Shown: positions 9,256 to 18,523, counted from the stretch's first letter. The stretch is 43,825 nucleotides of DNA from Oscillospiraceae bacterium (GCA_017436765.1 JAFSCM010000031.1:1-43825), one strand, 5' to 3'. Notes: generated by a model from the sequence alone, not told the origin. Numbers and translations are program-made.

Positions 9256-9296
9256 AAAACCGACGGAAACTGTACGTTTTCGTCGGTTTTGTTTTA
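9256..9296 (+). terminator. terminator of the activase gene
   Basis: AAAACCGACGGAAAC and GTTTTCGTCGGTTTT form a 15-bp stem with one wobble pair, followed by GTTTTAT. The A-rich left side makes it potentially bidirectional, serving the convergent CLC gene as well. Confidence 0.85.
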
Positions 9297-9373
9297 TATG
9301 GTTATCTTACGGTATATGATAAGCGGAATGGCAGAGCGGCATCGCCACAGAAAAGCACACGAACTTTTCCCTT

Positions 9374-10630
9374 TTATTCCGCGTCCTTGTTGATAAACTC
9401 TGCACTTGTTTTGGAGTATACAAACTTCTGTGCGCTGTAAAGACTGAAATAGCCCGAAAGCACATAGCAGAAAGCAATTACAATGGCCATAGGTATTATG
9501 TTCTGGCTGCCGAAAACCTCGATGCCAAGGATAAGGCTTGTAACGGGAGAGTTGATTACACAGCAGAACAGACCTACCACACCCAGCGCTGCGCCAAGGT
9601 GCGGGTCTATGGCAAGGAAGGAGCACACCGTGAAGCCAAGGGTTGCGCCGATGAAAAATGTAGGCACAATTTCGCCCCCTTTGAAGCCGCAGCCTATGGT
9701 GATTGCCGTGAAGATGATTTTCAGCAGAAAGTCATAAGGTGCAACCTTTGTGCCGTAGATGCATTTGTCCACGGCGTCCATGCCTGCGCCAAGATATTCG
9801 GTGCCGAACAGCAGCACCAGCAGCATAAGCACAAGGGAGCCTGCCACCACCCTGATGTAAGGGTTGCTGAAGTATTTATGGAACAGGCGGTGACCTGTGT
9901 GCATGGACAGCACAAAGAAGATGGAAACCACCGCAATACACACCGAAAGTGCAAGCAGGCGGGCAAAGTTTGCGGGGGTTACCGTCATAACACGGCCTAC
10001 AACATAGTAAACGCTGTGACAGCCCAGCAGCTGTGCCGTAAAGAAGGCCACAAGGCTGGAACACAGGCAGGGCACAAGGGCAGCGTAGTAGAACACGCCC
10101 ACGCTTACAACCTCCATGGAGAACAGCGTTGCGGTAAGCGGTGTGCCGAACAGGGCGGAGAAAACCGCAGACATACCGCACATTATAAATACCGACATCT
10201 CCTTTTTATCCACCCTGAACAGTCTGCCCAGTGTGGTGGCAATAGAGCCGCCAATCTGCAGAGCCGCACCTTCACGGCCGCTGGAGCCGCCTACAAGGTG
10301 GGTGATAACGGTGGCGATAAATATGGCAGGCGCAAGTATGCGGGGCACTTTTTCCTGCTGGCGCACCGACTGTATTATGGTGTTTGTCCCCGGCTCGTGC
10401 TGAAGACCTGCAATGCGGTAGAGAAACACTATGGCAAGACCGCCCAGAGGCATAAGCCACACAAGGAAGCCGTTGTGTATGCGTATCTCTGTAACCCAGT
10501 CTATGGAATGGTGGAAGGCCGCACCCACAAGGCCGCAGATGCCCCCAAGCAGCAGGGAGATTGCAATCCACCTTATACCGTAGCGTATATTTGTATCAAG
10601 TTCTTTTACAATATGTTTTCCTGTATTCAT
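9374..10630 (-). CDS. CLC-family anion transporter (possibly fluoride-type)
   Basis: A 418-residue integral membrane protein with about ten or more hydrophobic segments, of the CLC chloride channel/antiporter family. I chose ATG at 10630 (MNTGKH), which has AGGT seven bases upstream; the longer frame would need a TTG start without a site. The gating-glutamate motif is GSSGREG (Arg119, Glu120), followed by ALQIGGSIA, and the later GGEIVPTFFIGA matches the anion-pathway motif. The local wording around GREG (HLVGGSSGREGAALQIGG) resembles the CLC-F/EriC-like clade more than classical EriC, so fluoride export is possible. No fluoride riboswitch was recognised upstream, so the anion stays open. The gene is monocistronic. 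Confidence 0.88.
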   Translation of the reverse strand: MNTGKHIVKELDTNIRYGIRWIAISLLLGGICGLVGAAFHHSIDWVTEIRIHNGFLVWLMPLGGLAIVFLYRIAGLQHEPGTNTIIQSVRQQEKVPRILAPAIFIATVITHLVGGSSGREGAALQIGGSIATTLGRLFRVDKKEMSVFIMCGMSAVFSALFGTPLTATLFSMEVVSVGVFYYAALVPCLCSSLVAFFTAQLLGCHSVYYVVGRVMTVTPANFARLLALSVCIAVVSIFFVLSMHTGHRLFHKYFSNPYIRVVAGSLVLMLLVLLFGTEYLGAGMDAVDKCIYGTKVAPYDFLLKIIFTAITIGCGFKGGEIVPTFFIGATLGFTVCSFLAIDPHLGAALGVVGLFCCVINSPVTSLILGIEVFGSQNIIPMAIVIAFCYVLSGYFSLYSAQKFVYSKTSAEFINKDAE

Positions 10631-10716
10631 TTTATTACCTGAATATAAGCGGTTGAAATTCTTTATGCAGAATTGTTTTAAAGACAAATATTATCTGTAC
10701 TTCTTAATTAAAAAGC

Positions 10717-10746
10717 AAAAAGCCCTGAAAATCAAGGCTTTTTAAA
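10717..10746 (-). terminator. terminator of the telA-xpaC operon
   Basis: AAAAAGCC (10717-10724) and GGCTTTTT (10736-10743) form a stem around an 11-base loop, giving a T-run on the minus strand. It lies ~95 bases past the stop of the xpaC-like gene. Confidence 0.65.
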
Positions 10747-10836
10747 TATATTGTCTGATTTTACCCGCAAATGTATTGTCATACTGCAGCTTCCCCTATA
10801 AATGCGCACAGCCTGTGACCGCTGCCGCACTGCCGT

Positions 10837-11472
10837 TTATCTGAAATCCCCGTCGGTCAGCAGGCCGTCCCGCTTGCAGGCGATGGTCAGTGCTTCCATC
10901 TCCACAGACATATCCAGTATGTCGTCATCAAACAGTGCGGCATACTGTTTTTCGGTGGCCTTCTTTATGTCTTCAAGGCATTTTACCGTGCTTGCCGCAA
11001 TATTTTCCGCAGGCACACCACTTTCTTCAATGGCGACAAACTTCTGCAGTATGGTGGTGAGTGTAGGCAGATAGTAGTTGAAAAACTGCCGCAGCTTCTG
11101 TATATCGTCAGGCTGCTTTTTCAGCGTGGAAAGTATTTTGTCCACATTGCCGCAGATTTCTTCGTTCAGCTTTCTCACCTGTGTGTTTTTTATGCGCATA
11201 CCCAGATTGCGCAGCTCCATAAGGCTGCTTCTGCCCTTTGCAAGCTGTGCGCTGTCCTGCGCCTTTACTGTGTCCTTTTCCTTTTCATCACCTTTGCGGA
11301 AGGCAAAGAAGATTACCGCTGCCACCAGCAGGATTGCCCCCACAGCCACAATGCCCACAAAGGCCTTGAGCACACCTGTAAGCACAGGGAACAGCCCTTT
11401 TGCTGTAAAGAACAGTATGGCGGCAATAATTGCGCCGAAGCCGATTATGCCGAAAGAGGAGTTGTTCTTCAT
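10837..11472 (-). CDS. xpaC: XpaC-like membrane protein
   Basis: A 211-residue protein of the XpaC family (named for 5-bromo-4-chloroindolyl phosphate hydrolysis in Bacillus subtilis; real function unclear). Two N-terminal membrane segments (residues ~7-28 and ~34-58) are followed by a highly charged, helical cytoplasmic domain rich in Lys/Glu with coiled-coil character. It is the second gene of an operon: the telA-like gene ends 63 bases upstream of its start, and the same pairing is known from many Firmicutes. It is expected to act with TelA at the membrane in envelope stress or resistance to tellurite, antibiotics or bacteriocins; this role is from the family, not from the sequence. Confidence 0.85.
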   Translation of the reverse strand: MKNNSSFGIIGFGAIIAAILFFTAKGLFPVLTGVLKAFVGIVAVGAILLVAAVIFFAFRKGDEKEKDTVKAQDSAQLAKGRSSLMELRNLGMRIKNTQVRKLNEEICGNVDKILSTLKKQPDDIQKLRQFFNYYLPTLTTILQKFVAIEESGVPAENIAASTVKCLEDIKKATEKQYAALFDDDILDMSVEMEALTIACKRDGLLTDGDFR

Positions 11473-11535
11473 AATTTATTTACCCCCTTCAGAAAGGGAC
11501 AGAGGGCACAGACGCCCCCTTGTCCGTTGTCAGTT

Positions 11536-12669
11536 TCAGTTTCTAATTTCCAGCAGTTTGTTTTTGAGCTCTGTTTCTATGCGGATAAGCTCTGCTTCTG
11601 CTGCTCTGCGTTTTTCCCTGCCTTCGTCCTGAATGCGCAGAACTTCGTCAAGGGTAGAAATAAGCTGCTGGTTTGTGTATGCCACAGTTTCGATATCCAC
11701 AATGCCTCTTTCGCTTTCCTGTGCAATTTCCACTGTGCCCTGTTTGAGCATATCTGCGTTCTTTTTAAGCAGCTCGTTGGTCATATCTGTAACGGCACGC
11801 TGTGTTTCCAGTGCTTCCCTGGAATGTGCAAGGCCAAGGGCAAGTACCATCTGGTTTTTCCACAGAGGGATTGTGTTGTTGATTGTGGACTGGATTTTTT
11901 CGCTCATAACAGCGTCGTTGTTCTGTATAAGGCGAATCTGCGGTGCCATCTGCACGCTGATTGTTCTTGTCAGTTCAAGGTCGTGCAGTTTCTTTTCAAA
12001 GCGGTCACACATTGCGGCATAGTCGTTTGCTGCCTGTGCGTCGTGGGTAAGGCCGCTTTCCTCTGCCTTTGCCTTCATGTCAGGCAGGGTTGTTGCCCTT
12101 TCTTTTTCCAGCTTCTGTTTGCCCGCCATAATGTACATTGTCAGTTCCTTGAAATAGTTAAGGTTCATCTCGTACATTTTATCCAGCATTACGATGTCCT
12201 TAAGCAGCTGGTTCTGGTGGTCTTCCAGTCTGCCTGTAATCATATTGATGTTGCTTTCTGCCTTGTCATATTTTGCCTTGAGACGGGTTACCTGACCGCC
12301 TGCCTTTTTGAAGATGCCAAGGAAGCCTTTTTCCTCCTCTGCCGCATCAAAGCCTTTAAGCTCTGCCACAAGGTCAGCAATCATATCGCTTGTTTCGCCC
12401 AGGTCCTTTGTGCGCACGCCTTCAAGGGCATTGTCGGAAAATTCCGCAATCTTTTTCTGGCAGGCTGCGCCGTACTGAAGTATGATGGCAGAATCATTAA
12501 GGTCGATTGTCTGTGAAAAGTCGTTTACCGTTTTCAGCTCCTCGTCAGAAAGGTTAATCTGGCTGAGATATTCCGCATCAATCTCCTGTGGAAGGGGAAC
12601 TGCAACTTCTTCTGCTGCAGGTTCTGCTGTTGGGATAAGTTCCAGTGTGATTTTTTCCTTGTTTTCCAT
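11536..12669 (-). CDS. telA: TelA-family toxic anion resistance protein
   Basis: A 377-residue soluble, almost wholly helical protein of the TelA/KlaA family (tellurite-resistance-associated; also linked to cell-envelope antimicrobials). Long Glu/Lys/Gln heptad-like runs suggest a coiled-coil bundle. The C-terminal wording (AYTNQQLISTLDEVLRIQDEGREKRRAAE) is characteristic of the family. AGGAGG lies nine bases before ATG at 12669; a TTG immediately before it, six bases from the same site, could also initiate. It is the first gene of the operon with xpaC, driven from a clear sigma-A promoter at 12733-12761. Confidence 0.9.
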   Translation of the reverse strand: MENKEKITLELIPTAEPAAEEVAVPLPQEIDAEYLSQINLSDEELKTVNDFSQTIDLNDSAIILQYGAACQKKIAEFSDNALEGVRTKDLGETSDMIADLVAELKGFDAAEEEKGFLGIFKKAGGQVTRLKAKYDKAESNINMITGRLEDHQNQLLKDIVMLDKMYEMNLNYFKELTMYIMAGKQKLEKERATTLPDMKAKAEESGLTHDAQAANDYAAMCDRFEKKLHDLELTRTISVQMAPQIRLIQNNDAVMSEKIQSTINNTIPLWKNQMVLALGLAHSREALETQRAVTDMTNELLKKNADMLKQGTVEIAQESERGIVDIETVAYTNQQLISTLDEVLRIQDEGREKRRAAEAELIRIETELKNKLLEIRN

Positions 12670-12732
12670 CAATTCTGTCCTCCTTGTTTATATGTGAATT
12701 TATATAATACTTTATATAATATCTGTGATTTA

Positions 12733-12761
12733 ATTATAACCCATGCAGTCTGTTTTTTCAA
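12733..12761 (-). promoter_or_regulatory. sigma-A promoter of the telA-xpaC operon
   Basis: On the minus strand TTGAAA (12756-12761), 17 bases and TATAAT (12733-12738). The leader to ATG 12669 is ~57 bases and AT-rich. The remaining gap to 12909 shows nothing else that I recognise. Confidence 0.75.
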
Positions 12762-12909
12762 TCAAACAGCCGTGCTGACTGTGTGAAAATACGCTGAAAA
12801 CCGCATCTTCCGCCTTTAAGACTGTATCATATTTACTGCCGCACGCATCTGCGTCTTCCGCTGACACCGCACTTTTCTGCTGACAGCCCTGTACAAAGCT
12901 TTACAGCCT

Positions 12910-13416
12910 TCAGCCAATATATCCCGCCATTACATCGCCTATGCTGCGGAGAACTGCCTCTCCGTCTGCGGGCATACTCTCGGTGGAGACGCGGATATAC
13001 TCCCCTTTTTCAAGATATTTGCAGACAATCAGCACACCGTCAGCGCTGACGCTGTTTTCATCGCTGTTCCAGCGGTCAAGGCGGTGTTTTTCTATTATTT
13101 CAAAACAGTCCTGTGCCGCCTTTGCATCCACCGCATATTCTGTGCCGCTTTCATCGTCAGCTTCATCTGTTTTGCTGTATATGCACAGCTTCAGTTTATC
13201 CTTGTCCGCTGTGGTGTAAAGCACCATTTCGCTGTAACCGCGGCTGTCCTCTGCATTTCTTTCGGCACAGTAGTAGTCGACCAGCATTGTGTCCGCTGCC
13301 GGCACAGCACCGCCTTTGCCAAAAGCCCCCATCGACAGGTACACCACGGCAAAGACCACCGCAAACAGTATAAGTGCTAAAGGTATATTCCCTCTGATAA
13401 TGGAAAAATCGGTCAT
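12910..13416 (-). CDS. unrecognised membrane-anchored small protein
   Basis: A 168-residue protein I do not recognise. One N-terminal hydrophobic segment (residues ~11-33, IPLALILFAVVFAVVYLSMG) has a short positive N-side, so it is probably a signal anchor with an exported domain of ~130 residues rich in Asp/Glu and short beta-strand-like stretches. GAGGA lies eight bases before the ATG. Upstream are a TATAAT box with a poor -35 and two copies of GGGGTGAT, which also occur twice upstream of the adjacent membrane LuxR regulator. This makes it a candidate target of that regulator. Confidence 0.75.
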   Translation of the reverse strand: MTDFSIIRGNIPLALILFAVVFAVVYLSMGAFGKGGAVPAADTMLVDYYCAERNAEDSRGYSEMVLYTTADKDKLKLCIYSKTDEADDESGTEYAVDAKAAQDCFEIIEKHRLDRWNSDENSVSADGVLIVCKYLEKGEYIRVSTESMPADGEAVLRSIGDVMAGYIG

Positions 13417-13495
13417 AGGCTGTTTCCTCTGATTGTTGTGTAAATTTCATACTGCATAAAACGGGGCTGTACCCCACTTTAAATATAATGTTCTG

Positions 13496-13572
13496 ATTAT
13501 ATTATGCCTTAACAGACCGCCTGTATAAATTATCCTGCGGGGTGATATATAAATGTAAAGGGGTGATTTTTG
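13496..13572 (-). promoter_or_regulatory. putative activator-dependent promoter with two GGGGTGAT sites
   Basis: On the minus strand TATAAT (13496-13501) has no good -35 (ACAGGC). Upstream lie GGGGTGATATAT (13539-13550, plus strand) and GGGGTGATTTTTG (13560-13572), direct repeats 21 bp apart, that is two helical turns. The same motif pair occurs at 14870-14890. The pattern fits sites for the neighbouring LuxR-type regulator; this is inference. Confidence 0.5.
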
Positions 13573-13602
13573 ACACAGCAAAGGGTAATAAACAGCAAAA
13601 CA

Positions 13603-13626
13603 GACGGGATAATGTTTTATCCCGTC
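13603..13626 (-). terminator. terminator of the luxR-type gene
   Basis: GACGGGAT (13603-13610) and ATCCCGTC (13619-13626) form a perfect 8-bp stem; the minus strand continues TGTTTTGCTGTTT. It is 18 bases past the stop codon. Confidence 0.7.
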
Positions 13627-13643
13627 CGACTGTATAATAACTG

Positions 13644-14756
13644 TTAAATCTGCCGATTTTTAACCGATAACATCCTGATGATTTCGGCTCTGCTGGATAC
13701 ACCCAGCTTTGTGAAGATATTTGATGTGTGCTTTTTGATTGTGTTCTCCGACACGCACAGGTCGTCTGCAATTTCCCTGCGCTTTCTGTTCATAAGCATC
13801 CGACAGAACACCTCTGTCTCTCTGGTGGTAAGCTGTGCCACAGCAGGCCATATTCTGATTATATCCTTTATTTCGGGGACATCATCCTGGTCATATATAA
13901 AGCCGAACACATCCCTGTCTGTCTCTGCCCCATACACTTCTTCCGCCGGATGCGGAGGTTCGTTTTCGCTGTGGTAGAAATCATCTGCCATATTGTACAG
14001 CGACAGCAGATACATCTCCGTCACTATATAGGAGATTGCCAGAAACTCAAAGTCAAAGCGGATAAGCTGTTCTATAAGCCATACCATAATGTTGCCCAGC
14101 ACCAGTATAAGCAGGTTTATAACCAGCTTTGGTGATTTATGTCTGTTTCTGATATAGGACATCATAATCACAGCAATCATCAGCACAAAGTACAGTGCCA
14201 GATATATGTAGTACACCTTGTGCAGCGGGCCGTAGGTTTTAACCAGCTTTGCCCCGCCGTTTACAAAGATAAGGGTAACATCCTTGTAGTAAAGGGTGCC
14301 GTAGCCCGGGGTTGCCGCAATAAAGAACACCGTTACGCTTATGCTGATAAGCACTGCATATATAAGCTTTGTGCATTTTATCTTGCATTCTTCCATTATG
14401 ATAAGCAGCATAAACAGCGGCAGGAACACCGCCCCCAGATAGGATATGCGGTTTGCCAGCAGGGCTTCCGGCAGGGTTTTGGAAAGGGCCAGAAAAGCGT
14501 AGCCCACATTTACCACAAATACCGAAGCAAACAGAAGCACAAAGGGATATTTGCGGTTTTTAACCAGTGCGCAGTAGCCTATGAGAAAGAAGAAGGATAT
14601 TGCCGTGGTAATCATATATGCCACAGGCAGCACGGCAAGCTGTTTTCCTGCAGCTGTCTGCGTCTGTGCAGATACCGCAAAGGACGAGGACAGCACCAAT
14701 ACAGCTGCTGCTGTAATCAGTGAGAGTTTTGCCATACGGTTTTCTGTGTTTTTCAT
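13644..14756 (-). CDS. membrane-embedded LuxR-family transcriptional regulator
   Basis: A 370-residue protein joining a membrane sensor to a DNA-binding domain. I chose ATG 14756 because AAAGGGGAAG precedes it and the protein then begins with MKNTENRMAKL and a signal-peptide-like segment. About seven further hydrophobic segments (residues ~45-255) resemble the 7TM N-terminal sensor module of some histidine kinases. A linker (~255-305) follows, then a LuxR/GerE helix-turn-helix at the C-terminus: QLTTRETEVFCRML ... EIADDLCVSENTIKKHTSNIFTKLGV. No kinase or receiver domain is present, so it is a one-component membrane regulator. GGGGTGAT repeats flank the gene on both sides, suggesting autoregulation and control of neighbours. 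The ligand is unknown. Confidence 0.88.
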   Translation of the reverse strand: MKNTENRMAKLSLITAAAVLVLSSSFAVSAQTQTAAGKQLAVLPVAYMITTAISFFFLIGYCALVKNRKYPFVLLFASVFVVNVGYAFLALSKTLPEALLANRISYLGAVFLPLFMLLIIMEECKIKCTKLIYAVLISISVTVFFIAATPGYGTLYYKDVTLIFVNGGAKLVKTYGPLHKVYYIYLALYFVLMIAVIMMSYIRNRHKSPKLVINLLILVLGNIMVWLIEQLIRFDFEFLAISYIVTEMYLLSLYNMADDFYHSENEPPHPAEEVYGAETDRDVFGFIYDQDDVPEIKDIIRIWPAVAQLTTRETEVFCRMLMNRKRREIADDLCVSENTIKKHTSNIFTKLGVSSRAEIIRMLSVKNRQI

Positions 14757-14817
14757 CTTCTTCCCCTTTCTGCTGTGCATCTGCAGATGTGACAGCTTCT
14801 CATTATTTTTCTATTAT

Positions 14818-14890
14818 ATTATAGCACCAAAATAATTTTTTTGCCATCGGTATACCGCCCCAAAGGCAAATATCACCCCAAAAATCACCC
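14818..14890 (-). promoter_or_regulatory. putative autoregulated promoter with two GGGGTGAT sites
   Basis: TATAAT on the minus strand (plus 14818-14823) lacks a good -35. Upstream are ATATCACCCC (14870-14879) and AAATCACCC (14881-14889), which read GGGGTGATAT and GGGTGATTT on the minus strand, 12 bp apart. They match the pair at 13539-13572. The same sites lie ~18 bases before a weak plus-strand promoter (TAGCTT 14909-14914, TATAAC 14932-14937) for the nucleotidase-like gene, so control could be two-way. The rest of 14757-15042 shows no gene. Confidence 0.5.
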
Positions 14891-15042
14891 TTTGCACCGA
14901 TAAAAAAGTAGCTTAATGACGGCATTTATGGTATAACTTTAATATAAACACATAGATGACAGTTTAAGCTAAAATCACTTTTTTGTCAACAGCAGATATT
15001 CCCTGCACACCAATATCCGCCCTTTACAAAGGAGGCCGCAGT

Positions 15043-16514
15043 ATGAACAGATACAAAAACCTTACCCTGCTCCATTCAAACGATATGCACGGCGATTTTC
15101 TTGCAGAAGATGTAAGCGAAAATCTCACAGGCGGCGTAAGTATGCTGTCGGGATATATCGACAAGGTGCGCAGAGAAGTGCCCAACACCCTTTACTGTAT
15201 TGCGGGGATATGTTCCGCGGATCGGTAATAGACTCAGAGTTCAGAGGCATGAGCACCATTGAGATTATGAACGCTATAGCCCCTGATGTTGCCACACTGG
15301 GCAACCACGAAATCGACTATGGCATCGCCCATCTGCTCTTTCTGGAAAAATGTGCAAAGTTCCCTGTCATCAACGCAAACCTTTACATAAAGTCCAACTT
15401 TGTCCGCCTGTTCAGGCCACATATCGTCAAAGAAATTGACGGGATGAAGATTCTGTTTATCGGCATACTTACCGAAAGCGTTATGAAATCGGCAAAGAAC
15501 GATGCCGCCGTGGGCTCCTTTGTGGATATATACGAAGCTGCCGCAGAGGTGGGCAGAATCTGCAACGCATATAACGCCACCGACATTGACCTGACAGTGC
15601 TGCTGACCCATATCGGCTTTGAGGAGGACAAACAGCTGGCCGCAAGCCTTGACCCTGCCTGGGGTGTTGACATAATAATAGGCGGCCACAGCCACACCTT
15701 TATACAGGAACCTGCCGTTGTCAACGACATACTCATTGTTCAGGCAGGCATCGGCACCGATATTATCGGCCGCTTTGACATTGTGGTGGACACGCAGGAA
15801 AACCGCATTGAAAGCTGGAAATGGCAGAGCGTGCCTATAAACAGCGCAACCTGTCCCCGAGATGAAAGCATCGAAAAAATCCTTGCGGTTTACAAGGAAA
15901 AAACCGATGCCAAGTACAACCGCATAATCACCCGTATGAACAGAAAGCTGACCCATCCTGTGAGAACAAGGGAGACGGAGCTGGGCGGACTGTTTGCGGA
16001 TATCCTTGCAGAGTGTCTTGCCACCGACATTATGCTGGTGGTGAGCGGCAGCATACGCACCGAAAGTATGGGCCCGCTGGTGCTGTACAAGGACCTTGTG
16101 GAAGCTTTCCCCTACGACAGCTGCGTATACCTGCTTAAGATAAGCGGCGAACAGCTGAAGCGGATGTTTATGTATATGCTGCGGGACGAGGTGTGGCAGG
16201 GTGCCCACAGCAGCTTTTCACAGCTGTCGGGCAGACTGAAGATAGTTTACGATATCCCGACCTCAACAATGACACAATTTTCCTTTGACGGAGAGCCCGT
16301 CAGCGATGAGGGGATATTTACAGTGGGCGTGCCCCAGTATCAGTACAACAACTTTAAGCGCATATTCAATGTGGATATAGAAGAAATTGAAAAGAACGGC
16401 AAGGGCCGTGTGATAGCAACCTCTGCAAGGGATGTGCTGGAGGAATATCTGGCAAAACACCAGCATATTGACCATCATACCGACGGCAGACTTACCCTTA
16501 CGGGACTTGAATAA
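15043..16514 (+). pseudogene. 5'-nucleotidase/UshA-like metallophosphatase, frameshifted
   Basis: The gene starts at ATG 15043 with AAAGGAGG eight bases upstream. The first frame runs to a stop at 15226-15228; homology continues in another frame to 16514. The break lies at a run of four G (15204-15207): adding one base would give an uninterrupted AGDMFRGS, the second metal motif of the family. Before the break is LLHSNDMHGDF; after it come LGNHEIDYG, LLTHIGFEED, GGHSHTF and a 5_nucleotid_C domain (RETELGGLFADIL ... VSGSIRTESMG). There is no signal peptide, so a cytoplasmic enzyme for nucleotide or sugar-phosphate hydrolysis is likely in the intact form. It could be a true pseudogene, a phase-variable homopolymer or a sequencing error. 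Confidence 0.8.
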
Positions 16515-16530
16515 ACAATTATATACAAAA

Positions 16531-16558
16531 CAAAAAGACGGCGTATGCCGTCTTTTTG
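16531..16558. terminator. bidirectional terminator between convergent units
   Basis: CAAAAAGACGGC (16531-16542) and GCCGTCTTTTTG (16547-16558) are perfectly complementary around GTAT. With A-rich and T-rich sides it can end both the nucleotidase-like gene and the convergent dct operon. Confidence 0.85.
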
Positions 16559-16650
16559 TTTCCCGAAATTTAAAACGTAAATCGAGGAGAGAATTATCCC
16601 AAAAAATTATCAGCTTTTGCTTTTGAGCAAACTGTTTTATAACTTTAATC

Positions 16651-17964
16651 CTAAACTGCAAAACCGAAAAGTCTTGGAAGGAAGAGGGACAGTTCAGGAA
16701 TGTATGTAGTAAGAATAAGTGTAGGAATCCATGCAAAGAGGATAATCTTGATGGATGGCTTGAGCATATTCTTAACAGGAACATTACATGTGCGTGCGCC
16801 AAGGTAAAGCAGAGGAGCAGCAGGAGGTGTGATTGTACCCATACCAAGGTTAACACCAAGGATAGCTGCAAACTGGATTGGGCTTACGCCGATAGCGATC
16901 ATAACCGGAAGAAGGATAGGACCGCAGAGCAATGTACCGGAGTTGTCGTCCATAAGCATACCGATGATAATCATAAAGATGTTAACCATCAGCAGAACAA
17001 CATTCTTGTTGCTGGAAATGCCTGTAAGCAGGCTAACCATCTGGTTAGGAAGGTTAAGCAGAACGAACAGACGGGAAAGAATCATAACCATGAACATCAT
17101 AAGCATAACAGCAGCTGCTGTGATACCTGCATCACGGAAACATTTTTTAAGTCCGTTCATTGTAAGGCCTTTGTATACAAAGAAACCGATTGGGATAGCG
17201 TAGATAACTGCAACTGCAGCTGCTTCTGTAGGTGTCATAACACCGGAGTAGATACCGCCGAGAATAATAACAGGCATCATAAGAGCAGGGAATGCAGCAG
17301 TAAATCTTCTTGTGATAGGAATTTCAGGTTCCTGAATAGCTGCTTCAAGGCGTTTTGCATTGTATTCGCAGTATTCCTTGTTGTTTTTACATTCAAAGTA
17401 GTTGATGATACACAGAAGTGTTGCAAGGATAACGCCAGGAACGATAGTTGCAAGGAAGCAGGCAAGAACGGACTGGCCTGTTACCCAGGCAAACATAATC
17501 TGAATGGAACTTGGCGGGATAAGCAGACCAAGAGGAGATGCGTTTGCAATAAGAGAAGCTGCAAAGCCCTTGTCGTAGTGTGCTTCCTCAAGTTTTGGAT
17601 ACATGATACTGCCGATACAGGAAAGTGTAGCAGCTGCAGAACCGGAGATAGCGCCGAAAACAGCACTGGCGATAACGGCAACCATACCAAGACCGCCTTT
17701 TACCTTGCCTACAAAAATCTGAACAAAGTCTGTAAGGGCTTTACCCAGTTTACCTCTTTCGATGATACCGCCGGAGAGGATAAACAGAGGAATAGCCAGC
17801 AGAACTGTTGTGTTGATTTTGCTGTAGCCTACAGGAATAAGGGATGCAAGGCTCTGGCCGTCCATAAATGCTATGGTACTGAAAGAAACACCGAAAGCTG
17901 CAGGAACGCAAAGACCGAGAATAAGGCTGAACAAAAGTACGATAATTGATACTACTATAATCAT
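16651..17964 (-). CDS. dctM: TRAP transporter large permease, DctM
   Basis: A 437-residue integral membrane protein with 11-12 hydrophobic segments, the translocating subunit of a tripartite ATP-independent periplasmic (TRAP) transporter that uses a sodium or proton gradient to import organic acids. Family wording is clear (GALGKALTDF-like KLGKALTDFVQIFVGKVKGGL, GAISGSAAATLSCIGSIMYP, NLGMGTITPP). Its ATG overlaps the dctQ stop in a 4-base ATGA, so the two subunits are translationally coupled. It is the last gene of the operon and is followed by the bidirectional terminator near 16545. Confidence 0.95.
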   Translation of the reverse strand: MIIVVSIIVLLFSLILGLCVPAAFGVSFSTIAFMDGQSLASLIPVGYSKINTTVLLAIPLFILSGGIIERGKLGKALTDFVQIFVGKVKGGLGMVAVIASAVFGAISGSAAATLSCIGSIMYPKLEEAHYDKGFAASLIANASPLGLLIPPSSIQIMFAWVTGQSVLACFLATIVPGVILATLLCIINYFECKNNKEYCEYNAKRLEAAIQEPEIPITRRFTAAFPALMMPVIILGGIYSGVMTPTEAAAVAVIYAIPIGFFVYKGLTMNGLKKCFRDAGITAAAVMLMMFMVMILSRLFVLLNLPNQMVSLLTGISSNKNVVLLMVNIFMIIIGMLMDDNSGTLLCGPILLPVMIAIGVSPIQFAAILGVNLGMGTITPPAAPLLYLGARTCNVPVKNMLKPSIKIILFAWIPTLILTTYIPELSLFLPRLFGFAV

Positions 17965-18491
17965 TCTTCAGCTCCTCCTTTCTTTCTGTCCATTGCTTTT
18001 ACAATGTAGTAAACTGCCCAGTATACTGCAAACAGTGCCATGCCTATAAAGCCGATAAAGATTGGCACCTGTGATACCAGATACGGAATTTTAAGACCTG
18101 TTGTAACAGGCATTTTTACATAGTTAACCTTAAGCATAAGGAATGTAAGGTATGCGCAGAAGAAGAATATTGCAGCTTCAAGAGCTTTTGCAATACCCTT
18201 GGTAAGTTCTATAACAAACTTGTTGGAGATAAAAACGTCTACCATATCAGCTTTGATGTGGCTGTCCTCCTGGCTGGCACCGATGCCGCCCATAAAGTAA
18301 AGCCACCATGCAAGCAGAAGAATAATTTCTTCGCTGCCGAAAATATCTGTTTTAAAGATATATCGTGCTATAACAACTATAAAAATAACAGCAGTCAGTG
18401 CTATACCTGCCACTGATATAAGAGCACTTACAAATTTGTCTACTCCGCACCACAGCTTACCCTTCTGAAAGTCTTCAATCTTTTTTAACAT
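17961..18491 (-). CDS. dctQ: TRAP transporter small permease, DctQ
   Basis: A 176-residue protein with four hydrophobic segments, the small membrane subunit that pairs with DctM. I chose ATG 18491 (MLKKIEDF), with AAAGG nine bases upstream; a TTG three codons earlier would sit on the ribosome binding site itself. Typical family features include FGSEEIILLLAWWLYFMGGIGASQ and a charged loop. A stable hairpin lies between dctP and this gene, and dctM follows with a 4-base overlap. Confidence 0.92.
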   Translation of the reverse strand: MLKKIEDFQKGKLWCGVDKFVSALISVAGIALTAVIFIVVIARYIFKTDIFGSEEIILLLAWWLYFMGGIGASQEDSHIKADMVDVFISNKFVIELTKGIAKALEAAIFFFCAYLTFLMLKVNYVKMPVTTGLKIPYLVSQVPIFIGFIGMALFAVYWAVYYIVKAMDRKKGGAEE

Positions 18492-18523
18492 AATTATCAA
18501 CCTTTCATGGTGTGGATTAATTT

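Noticed and set aside
10631..10836. fluoride riboswitch upstream of the CLC gene
   Set aside because: No crcB-motif helices or conserved bases were seen; the leader is short and AT-rich.
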